Positions 11,922 through 23,900 of a stretch of 64,000 nucleotides of DNA are shown here, one piece after another (position 1 is the stretch's first letter; each line of letters begins with the position of its first letter). Under the pieces are notes generated by a model. That model did not search any database, was not told where the DNA came from, and saw nothing but the letters and a program-made list of their open reading frames with translations. The position numbers and the translations under genes were made by a program. Source of the stretch: Xiphias gladius (Eukaryota > Chordata > Actinopteri > Istiophoriformes > Xiphiidae); NCBI RefSeq assembly GCF_016859285.1, contig NC_053408.1:8710213-8774212 (forward strand). Reading direction: 5' to 3'.

Positions 11922-14900
11922 CTGTGAAAGAGCACAAATAAAATAGTTTAAATCAAGTCCATGAGACTGAATCCAAGTGTTCACGCAGCATTTTTCCCAA
12001 GCATGCAAGCATGAGAGATGGATGAGCAAAGCACTGACAGAGGAGGCCCAAACAACATGTCTACCAACAATGTAATACTTCCCCACTCTCACTCAGTCAT
12101 CCATCTTCCTCTGTCCTATAATACAGGACTGCTGATGCAAAGCTAAGAACTAAGCACAACACTAGTTGTTGGGAATGCGTCTGGCAGTGCGGTGCATTAG
12201 GACTTCTCTTTGGCATGTGACTGATGAGGGCTGAACAAGAACGATGACAGTTCATGAGACCAGAATAGAGTGAAGTGCATGTTTGTGTGAAAAAATAGAG
12301 ATCAAGTGAGCAATTCCAGGTTTAAATCCCAAGAAAAATGATCCATCTTAGTCACTTAGCCAAATAGCCTGAGTCATGCTCTAAAAAAAAAAAAAAAAAT
12401 TGTCAAAGATGGGATTTTGGTAGTGTATATAACATAACTATATTATGAGAAAAAATAATGCATTTAAAATATGTTCCAATCAAAAAATAAAACAAATAAA
12501 AAAGCAAAATACAAAAAAACTTCTATCGTACTGTCATATTATTCTTTCAAATGTATTTCAGTACTCTTTTACAGACAAAAGCCAACCAGTAAAAAAATAA
12601 ATATCTTTTTTAGCGTTATGAATGAATAATGGTACAGGTATCAGTTACTTCTCACTTGACTCTGCGCATCACTTTAATATAGTTACTCTCAGGGTTGATT
12701 CGCGACTTTTTCACCGCATTACAGTACAGTATTGTGGATATGCAGATTGTTACTAAAATGAGGGAAGTGACAATGCTGAGACAAATTCCGAAAACAGTCA
12801 GCGGACGCTTGCTGAGGCCCATGAAGTATGAAATAATTCGACCTTTGATCTGAAAAGCACAATACACAGAACACAGAAACAAAACCAAAAAGACCGAGTC
12901 ATCTCATCATGAAGAGTGAAGGAATAAATACATTGTGAAAACGTAAAATATTAGAAAAATATGGATAAATGGAAATGACTTTAAAGGATAATGCTTCTCT
13001 TCATATGTATTTTATATCCGTAAGTCAAATCTCCCAAAGGGACCAAAACCAGCATTAATTTATCCTCCTAACAAATCCTGTATTATCTGTGTAGCTACAC
13101 CCATCTCATCTATTCCTCTCTGCCTTAGAACTCCATTATCCTCCAAAAAACACCTAGAAGACCAAACCATTCATCATGATGATCATGGCCCCTGTAATTT
13201 ATTCTGAATAAGAAACTGAACAATGAATGCATCTTTTGATGTGTTTGGCAGTTCAGTGTTTTTAATTTGTGCTAGTCAGAAAAGCTGAGATCAAGAAAAT
13301 ACTGTATACTGGCCATTTCCACCCTTTATAAAGGGTTTTTAAATTGTAACTAATGGCTTTTAATGGTTAATGTATCATATACCAATGTTTTATAGATCAT
13401 TTTACGTATAAGACATTAATAAGAGCAAAGTTTCTGTTATTAAGTTGCGAAAAATCCCCTTGAGTAGTCCCTTTGACCACTTCCATTTATTGATATTTAT
13501 AAGTGCAGACTTGATACATTAAAAACACTCTATTAATGTCTTATTACCATTTATTGTTGCAAACTAAAAGACTATAAATATTTATTGATGGATCACCAAC
13601 ATTTATAACTGTGTTATTACTAAACAGAAAGGGGCGGAGACCAAAATCTAACTTAAAGCTGAGTGATTGTTGGTATTACATCTATATAATGTTATAATGT
13701 TAAGTTAATGCCTCTTTAATAGCTTTTGGAGAACAACAGAGGAATAGTTATATGAAGACACAGACATCACATGTTAGTAGGATAAATTCATTGTTGATTT
13801 CGGTCTCTTCATGAGACTTGTTGATTATAATAAAAGCATCAAAATCACCAGCATTATCCTTTTAAATAAACATGGGGTAAATGAAATGTGACTGGCTGAA
13901 ACAAACCTGCTGAATCAGCAGCTGCAGAGCATGACAACAATGCCTATTATCAAATGTTAAACTGCTTGAATCTATAGCTTAGGCTTGGAGTAGAAAGCGC
14001 TGCGAGCATGCTGCGAGTCAGAGCAGGTCTTACCGCCTCAGTGATATCGATATTGACCACGGCCGTTGTGCTGAAAGAGGGAGAGCCTCGGTCCCGTGCC
14101 TGGACCACCAGAGACCACTTGCAGCCCTTCTGCTTGGTGATGTTCTGCACAATCTCCATGGACTTGATGTACGGCTTCAGCTTGATCTCCCCAGTGTTGG
14201 CGTTGATATCAAATGCGTTGTCAGGATCGGCCGTCATGATGGAGTACTCGATGACGTTGTTTGGAGACTCTGCATCTTCGTCTACCGCCTGTAAAAAGTA
14301 GCAGAATAACTCGGAATGGTGGAATATTTCAATCATTTCAATACCTTGTATAGTGGACAGCAGGAATTAAGTCAATTTATCAGTCGACAGCCTCATATTT
14401 GTGAGTTTGTACATCACAAGCAAGCCTATAAAAGTGGAACTCATGTACAGTAAAAGGGGAGGGCTGATGATTTATACTGTATTTCATCAGCGACGTGTCT
14501 CTGTGTTAACCAAACACAAAAAAAGCCAAATAGCCACAGCCACAAAGCCCACAGACAGTTAAAAACAAAGTCAAACCTGCAACCAGGCTACTGTACTTCA
14601 AGAGTCTTAGGTAACATAAGCCCCAAATTTGCTTACGCTAGGCCGACATAGCAATTACGGCACATCCCATCCACTGGTTTTCATGGATGACTTTGGCAGC
14701 TTTCAGAATGGAAGCCAGGGAGAATGATGCAATGATTCATTTTTTGTGTTTGCTAAGAAAATGACTTCACTCAGATTCAAATTAAGCTCAGTTTTCATGT
14801 TTGTTTTTGACACTTTTACACTCCACAATCCAATTATTGCAGATCCTACTATAGAGCATACTGAATAATTTCACAATGGACTTTTTTTTATGTTAAAAGA

Positions 14901-17900
14901 TAAGGCCGACTTTGCTTGTCATCTTTATTGTCAACAAATCCCGTGAAAAGACAAAAAACAGCAGTATGTTAGTTCGTCTTTCATTGCTTTCCCTAACTTG
15001 TCTCTGGCTCTCAGCCCCAAGCCCATTTCTTCCTGCTAAAGGACCAGTGTGTAAGATTTAGAGGATCTATGGGCAGAAATGGAATATAACATTTACAGTT
15101 ATGTTTTTATTATTGTTTTTTCGGCTGAAACTAGGAATAGTTGTGTTTTCATTAGCTTAGAATGACCCCGTCATTTCTACGCAGGGAACGGGTCCTCTGA
15201 GGGAGGGGTATTGAGTTGGTTGCAATCTGCAACCTCACCGCTAGATGCCGCTAAATCCTACACAGTGGTCCTTTAAAAAAGGTCAAAAATATGCAGTTTC
15301 ATTTTTTTTAAAAAGACAGAGTATTTTCCTAAAACAACCGGGCACTGTCGGTTTTACCTAGCATTACTCAGATAGGAGGAAATAGTGAATTTGTTGGGGA
15401 CTATTTTCAGGTGTGGATTAAGACACACTTTGTGTGCTCGTGAGTATTTACAGCATCAGGATGGTGTATGTTGGATCATATTAAACTACAGTCTCCATGT
15501 TCTTTTATAATGAAGGAAAATGTCACCAGGTGCAACAGTGTGACTCACTGATGTGTTTCTGATGGACAACAATGGAGTTGTTCTATCGCACAGAGGAATA
15601 AACTATATCAGGCTTTGGGTACAAAGACAGCACCTGTTACTCAGATCGTTTCTTAGTTGGTTTTGGTCTTCTGATGGAATTTGATGACAATAGGAAAAAT
15701 CTAGAATATCACCAGCCTCATCCTCTGGTTTTGACACTAATGACAAGTTCTCAAATATGAAAATTAAAATAAAAGTTAGATTTTCTAATATTAATTTATG
15801 ACTCGAAGTTCTAATTATTTAGGATGATTTTTTTCGTTTTAATATTGGCAGTCCTGGACTTCCGTACTATGGTCGCTAAATGTCAGTGTGATCACAAACA
15901 GTCGGTGTTTTATCTGTAGTTTTTTAAAATATATTTTCAGTACAAGGGTAAAATGATACAGCACAGCATACCTCTACTCTGACAGGTATACCAATGATCA
16001 TGGTCTTCTCCAAGAGTTTGTCATCAAATTCTGGGGAGTGGTCGTTCATGTCGAGGACAGTGACAAAGACTTCAGCCAAGCTGTACTTCCCCTCCGAATC
16101 CTCAGCCTTGACGTAGAAGTTGTATTTAGACCTGACCTCTGCGTCCAGGCTGGTCCAGGGCTGCGTGGAGATGAGGCCTGATGATGGGTGGATGGCAAAC
16201 CTGCAGGTTCAGAACGGTTCCGACAGTGTATGAGTCACAACCTCAGCTGTCCATTCTGTGTTAAACACATCCCACCGAACCAGGTGTTTTGTAGAACAGG
16301 CATGATAATTCACAGCACAAGTGATATTTACATCACGTCCTGTGAATCTCATTGTGACTCATATTAATAGATCACTCTATTAATATGAGTCTTTTCTTTC
16401 TTTATAGCAGGGAGCATTTTGTAAAAACATACTGATGGTTAAGAAGTTAATCCAGGTGATTTAACAATATGCAGAGAGAAGTATCTGTTTATGTTAACAG
16501 ATACCAAACAAAACCATTTGTCACAGACAGCTTGACAATAAGTGAATATATCTTCTAGTTGGTCTAAGGTGTTGTCATTTAAATGTATTTGGCTTTTGAA
16601 TTTGAATTTCTTTAATTTCTTCATTTAATTTGTTTCATTGTAATTAGTTCAATTTCTTTTTTATGATTCCTATACCCTTTGTCTGTTTCTTGTGCTACAT
16701 AAACATGTGACTTTCCTCCATGAGGATCTTAGTTATAGTCTTAGTTATCTCTGCCAATAATGTTATATTTTTTTGTCCTAAATATTTGTTTGTTTGCCTG
16801 CTGATTCTGATTAACCTTTAATTTTATTGCCTTTTCTGGCTACAGTTTTGTCTAATCAGCTTTGTACATTTGAAATTTCAGGTTGATTTCTACATACTTT
16901 TCTTTGTTGTATTTTTCTTTATCAGATAACTCAATAACTACTGAGCAGATTTCAGTAACATTTTACAAAAAGTTAGGATAGGCCAGATAACAACTGGTTA
17001 ATGTTTGGTCTGCATCTGCACTGTAGGTTTACGTTTAAGATTCCTTTCTTAAAGAAAGATTTATCCATGTATGCCATGGGTATTTTTTACCTAAACAGTT
17101 TTCTGAAATTGTCACAAGATTTAATAGAGAAAATATTTGGATCCATTTGGATTTGAAGGGTTTTAAACCTTTTTTTTAATTTCAAAAAACCCATGCGTAG
17201 AATTTGAGATTTCCTGCCTTCCCTGACTCGGCTATGTTTAAAACAGACACTGTGGCAGAGAGCACTGCATGATGATACACCTCCTGCCATGTGATAGATT
17301 GCACCAATGTTCACCAAGATTGTGTCATTTTTCTACAAACAAAACCTTTTGCTGTCAGAATAACTTCAAATATGTTATAATCACATAAGTAATTTACACA
17401 TATGTGGTGCTAAAGTAACAAATTTAAAGGATTCTACATCATTTGGTGTAGGCTTGTGCTTTCTGAGTACTTTCTAGTTCAACATCACGCTTACTGCCAT
17501 TTTATTCAGCCGTTTTTTCTGTCTCGTTTTCCACTGCGAAAATTCACGAGTTGCCTTGAAACTGATAACTTTCGCACAATTAACTCAGGTCGCTGCCTGT
17601 GGAGCAGCATAAATTCTCACTTTTCCTTCACTGCATGCTGCCTTGCTTTTCAAAGCTGCCGTTTCTGTGGCTCCAGCTGTCACATTGCCTGTTAATTGGC
17701 TCTCCCTACGTTAGACGGGCCAGGCTGTCTATTTTTAACCCTCGAATCCAATTTGGAGATTAGCCAGCATCTTGCAGCCATTTTAGAGCGTGCTGTTTGT
17801 GCAGCAGAGGGGCCAATCACACTGGTTTCCCGCTTACCTCTTCCATCAAAGAGGCAAAGATGAATCAAGCCTAGTGTTCTGTTGGCTGAGTTTACCAGAC

Positions 17901-20900
17901 ACCCCGAACCTCTGAGCAGTCTTTAGCCATACCATAAAAAAAACTTTTTATTCAATGGAATGTGTTTTGTGGAAGTGCAAGAGTTAAGTGTCTGATCACA
18001 CCAAACCTTAACTGACAGGACTGACGGGCTTTTACTTACAAATCTGATCCTGATCCATAAATCGTGTATTTGACTTCACCCCAAGGCCCTGAATCTGGAT
18101 CATTTGCCTGGAGGAGAAAAAAAAAAAACAGGACAGAGATTAGAAGCAGGATACTTATGGCTCATAGAATAAAGTATGTAAAATGTACACTTTGTAAACA
18201 AGAATATTTACAATCTGATAAATTTAAAAATTCAATGTAGTTACACTGGGGCCAAAATCTCAAAGAAGGTGACTGAAGGTGGTCGGGTTAGATTTTTTTT
18301 TACTGAAGCTGATTGAGGACAACCAGCTAGGGTCTTAAGCTCGGTGGGTGGGGCAGGCTATAAGTCTCTTCCCACTGTGAGTGGGGATGGAGGCGCAGGT
18401 CAGCGTGATTAACCTTGTGGCAAAATTGAGCTTTTTACTCCACAATGTGTAGCTTGGACATACTGCCTGGCAGCAGGATGCATAACAGAAAGGATAAGGC
18501 AAATGTGCCAATATTACTATTAATAATACCCCTCCCTGTGGCATAACAGAAAGCACATGCCAGAGTGTCACATGGAGACATGAATTTCATCACGAAGAGC
18601 AAGGAAAACAAAGCCAGGGACTGCTGAACAGTTTTTGTCTGGTGACAACGTTCTTTCACCTAATGAACTGCACAGAGTAATATGCATTTATTGGAGGATT
18701 GATGGATTATGTAATCACTTTGGTCAGGTTAGAGCAGAGTTTAATCCTGATTGACTTACTGTTACAGACACAACGTTGGCGCCTCCAGGAGAGTTCTCAG
18801 GGACCCTGGCAACGTAATACTCAGATGTGAATTTGGGGATGTTGTCGTTTTTGTCCAGCAGGTTGATCACTATGTCAGCTGTCGCACTGAAACGCTCAGG
18901 AGTGTCAATCTCCACTGCCAGCAGCTGCAGACAGACACATGCAAAGTGTGATTAAATTAGTGCTGAAACGTTTAGTCGATTAATCGATTACGTTTACTGA
19001 CAAACAAGTCTAGGAGTCTACGTTTACACTACTGGTTCTGTGAGGCAGTAATGGTCCTTGCAAAGAAACTGTCAGATATCAAAATTTGTTCTTAATATTT
19101 AGCTGTCGCGGTAAAATAAAAGTGAATTTAATAAATGGCGTAAGAGTGGTGATTATATAAGAAACTAATAGGTTTGTTAACATTAACATGCAAAGTAGCA
19201 CTGCTGAGGGCTACTATGAGGACCATTTATTTTTAAAGTAATTGGACTTTGGACAAAATGAAATTTTGACATAACTATAGTTCTACATGAAAAGTTAAGT
19301 AGTCATCAAAGTTCACAGAGACCAGGAATGTCTGCACCAGATATCATGGTAACTGATCAAACAGTTGATACAGTTTATTAGGAACCGCAAATGTCAACCT
19401 GCTGGTGGCACCAGAGGAAAAGTCAGTGGATCGCCAAAGTTTGTAGGATTCATCCTCTGTGGACAATGAATGTCTGTCCAAAATTCACGACAATCCATCC
19501 ATTAGTTGGCGAGATATTTTAGTCTGGACCAAAATGTTGGACAGACATCCCTTGAGCACGGCTAAAATTCACCGACAACAATTCTCTCGACGACAACAAA
19601 TATCTCTTGGTAGTTGGCTGCTGGTCAGAGAAAAAATAAATTTTATTCATTGTGAGCTCTAAACAAATCATAAGAAAAGGAGAAAATGATCATTCGTTGC
19701 AGTGCTAGATTAAATATTGCTGTCACTGTCATAAGTCTCACCTTAAAAGAAAGGGTTGGTCCCTTTTCATAGTCGATGCCAGATGTGTCTTCTACAATAA
19801 TGGTCACCTGTGCTTCATTGAGGACTGTCTGGGGAACCACTCGCAGCACACGGCTGGGCCCCACAAGTCTCAGTTTAAATTTAGCGTTTGCTCCCTGCAA
19901 AGAAGAATAAACAGCAGAATGTAGGAACGGTGAATTAGTAAAGTAAATAAGAGTGTAGCTGCCGAGAAGAACAATAAAACGGAAGGTTCTTCAGACTCAA
20001 GATGACTTCAGCAAACGTGGGTTGATTTTTTAAAAAAGGTAAAAAATCTGGCAGATAATGTTACATGAGTCACTGAAGCAGAATAAAAAGAATAACCATG
20101 ATGGCATAATGTGTAACATTTTCAACTTGAATTAATGAACAGATTTTATGAACATTTTTAAATGGTGTTGCATAACTGCTCATACTTTTCGGCTAGATGG
20201 CAGATATTTATGCAATCTTGTGCCCCGAGGTATTAGTGTATCTGCCAGCAGAGGAACAAACTCAACACGACGAGGCACAATGAATTCGAAAAACACTCCT
20301 GTTTTGGTTATTAGAGCACCAGCTTTTGTAGAAAATTATTGACGAGTAACAGCACATTACTGTACGTCTCAAGTGAATGTCTTTCTAAATGACTGTTTGT
20401 TGAAGTACAGTAGATACACACAGACCAGCAAACCCTGAAGAAGGAATCGAAGAGTCATTGAGACAAGAGTGAAATCTGGGAATAAACCTGCCTGATCGGA
20501 GTCATTGACCGTGATCTTAAAGCCCCGGAGGATCTCCCCTGCAGGTGGATGCTCATACATGGTAACCTCAAACTTGCTCTGGGGTCCATTTTCTCCGTAA
20601 AAGGTCGGAGGATGGTTGTTGAGATCCACCACCCGGATTGTCACCGTGGTGACGTCGTAGTCCAAAAGCCGATCATTTGGTCCTACCTCAGACGCCTGGG
20701 GTTAAAGGTTACACTGATCAACACATTCAGTAGTAAAAGCAAATCAGCTTATATGATATGACAGTGTGATTCCCTGAGAAATTAAAATTACCTTGACTTT
20801 AATTTCATACAATTCATTTTTCAGCAGAGATGGATAGGTTGTCAGGGTGATGCATCCACTGGTGCTATTTATGTCAAAGACACCATCACTACCTGAAAGG

Positions 20901-23900
20901 TGATGACAGAAATGGTGCAAACGTGTTTGGAGACTGATCGTGATATAAAAAAGACAGAACAGGATACACAAGACAGCTCAAATCGGAATTCATTTTCTTG
21001 ATGTATGTTTCTTACCATTCATAATGGAATAATGTATGGGGTTGGGATTGCCTTGATCTCCATCTCTAGCATACACAGTGAAGATTTCAGAACCCTGGAA
21101 GAAAATTTTTTACTTTATGTCCTGATCTCAACCACTGTTGAGTAGAGAATAAGAGGAGGACTTACAAAAACTGAGACTTCGTAGACGTAGCCAAAGTAAG
21201 GGGTTCCTACGAAGGATGGAGGCATGTCTTGGGCGTCAATTACATTAATTGTTATGGTGGCTGTGGTGGTCAACACCTGATGCTTGCCCTTGTACTTTCC
21301 TCCTCCATCCTGAGAAAAAAAGTAGCGGGGCAGAAAGCAGAGTTAGCATTTTATTATGTTTATGGATATCTACACATTTAGTTGATACTTTTATCCAAAG
21401 TAATTTATGATAAAATAAAGAAAAAGATTTGGTTAAGGAGATTTTCATTTTACATCTGGAGTCAAGTTATTTTTAAATCCCTTAGAAAATGTCTACCAAA
21501 AGCACTTCGTGCTCCTTTAACCAGCTAAATGTTAGAGAAATGACTTATTGCTAAGATTAAAAGTTTCCACTGGCTAAGAGTTACCAAATGTCTCGCTTGA
21601 AATGGTTTGATAAGTTTTGTTTCTGTTAACTAGCTAAATAATATCACGAAAATAAAACAAAGTCAGATGAAAGATCGGCAGTACATATTTCCATTTTCAA
21701 AACTGGGCATGGCTTAGTAAGATTTTATCAGGCACACTGGTAGGATGTCTGGCTGTCCGTAAAACGGGATGTAAACCTCTGCATCCACACTTAGCAGTCA
21801 AATTCAATATGATTGGAAACAGTGGAATCTGTAATTTCATTTGCAGGGCCATGTTAATTATGTTATCATGCTTCAGCGAGTGCGAAAGATGCAGAGACCT
21901 TTGTCTGGGCGGACATAATGCGTTAATGGCTTTTCTCAATTTAATCGTTAGTGAGTTAAGCTGACTGGCTGAATTGATGGGAATGATTACACCAAAAAAT
22001 TTTATACATATTTTTTATTACGGGTTTTACTTCCAGTATCCAATTTGTTATTTACCAGGCGTCGTTAAAGGCAGGTATTTAGGTGGCTATATCTGCAGTA
22101 TGTTAGTCTACAGACACGCAGAGCTGAGGTACACTTCAGGTTACTCCCACTGAGAGCAACGCTGTCACCAATTGAACTGACTTTCATTTACTTCACATGA
22201 CTGTGGAAACTCAGTAAAAGTGCTGCTGCTCGGAAAGCTTAGTCGCAACTGAACTTTTCATGACCTTTGGCCATCAACAGACTTAAGGCTCCAGGTTCCT
22301 GTGCTGCCTTGTTTTCTTGCCAGTGTTGCCTTATTTTCATGCGCTGAAGTAGATCACAGACAACTAAAAATATTCCCCTTTCCAGCATATTTTAACTGGA
22401 CAACCACCGGAAGAAATTCAATGCTCTCAGAGAAAGGTTGCTGGGGTTAATCATGATCTCTAGTAAATTTAATTTTTCTCTTCTGAGCAGAGATTTGATT
22501 AATGCCCCATTTTAGGTCTTGGCATCTAGCTGTTAACTCAGAGAAGTAATGTAATTAAATGCAATAAATCGAAAAAATACATGACTTGAATGTTAACCAC
22601 AAGACCACAACATGGACGAATCTGAAACCTCAGCACTTGTTCAGGGTGGAGCAACCTGTTTGATTACAGGGTGAATGTGTGTTTAACGATGGGACAAATG
22701 CAAAACCAGAGGATAACTGTGACTTCTCACCTTTGCAACCACTGTCACAAAATGTGTTGGCGTGGTCTCGTAGTCCAGAGTCTCGCCTGGTTTGACTCTA
22801 ATGATCCCACTGTGCCCATCGATGGTGAACTTGGCAAATGGGGAGGTCTAATAAGGTGGAAAGCCACAGAGTCAGCGTGGATTAGGATAACAGCAGACAC
22901 ACATTTTAGTTTTACTTGAATTTAGCAGTCGAATGCAATCAAGCTAATTTCTGAGATGCATGTATTCAGTATTCACTCTCGACTTGCCTCACCTCAACCT
23001 TGACCTTTTTTGACACACTTACATCAGGATAGTTTTGTCTCCGAATTAACACATGAACAGTAACAGCTACTGTGCCGTCATCTGTTGGCCTGGACCAAAC
23101 CTAAGCCCCTATTAAACCTTCAATGCCTTGCTCAAATGTAATTGAAATTTAATCCACTAAAGTAACAACATTTCCAGACTGCTCTCTGGTATGAGATTAC
23201 TCTGTTCCCTCCCCACGCACTGTCCCATCACTTGATTGCCCTTTTCCTCCCTCCTCTGGTCCTCTGGTCTTACCCCTGCATGTTGGGGCCATACCAAGCC
23301 AGTTAACAGTATCACTAGGCTGATAATAATGCTGCAGTCGTAATATATAAAAATAATGGGTTTTTTTAATGGATTAAAAAATGATAAAATGATAAAAATA
23401 GTAAGAAACAGGTTAAAAAAAAGAAAGAAAAAGAAATGCTTGCTCACGCTATTAAATAAGGTTTTGGGAACTGAGAGGATAAACTTGTTGGCAGACTTCA
23501 GGGTCTAGTCCAGGGTGCAGGAGTTAAGAGGTCAGGGGATGCAGGCTGAAGCCGAGCTATTAATAGCTCCATATGTGATTAGTAAAATCTTACAGTCAAC
23601 TGGAAGCCATGCGCAAAGAGGCTAAAATAGCTTTAACTCTTTTAGCCTCTTTGCACATGGCTTCCATACTTCATACATCCGTACTTTAGGTCACTTTCCA
23701 TGTACATGTTGCTGTAAAAGCCTAGCTGCTGGATTTTGGAGAGAGCTTTTTTTTTTTTTTGCCTGATCCAAGAGTAAAGATTAGAGTAGTCTGTGTGAGA
23801 CAAAATAAAAGTATGAATTACATTTCCTTTGCCTCTAAATGATTACAAATATTTGGTTGTGGATTTACTGAAAATTTGAACCGGACACGTGGATAAATTG

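Noticed and set aside
20486-20492. Canonical GT donor four bases into the proposed cdhr1 intron 11
   Set aside because: Using it adds GCAG and shifts the next exon to a stop within a few codons, so the GC donor was preferred.
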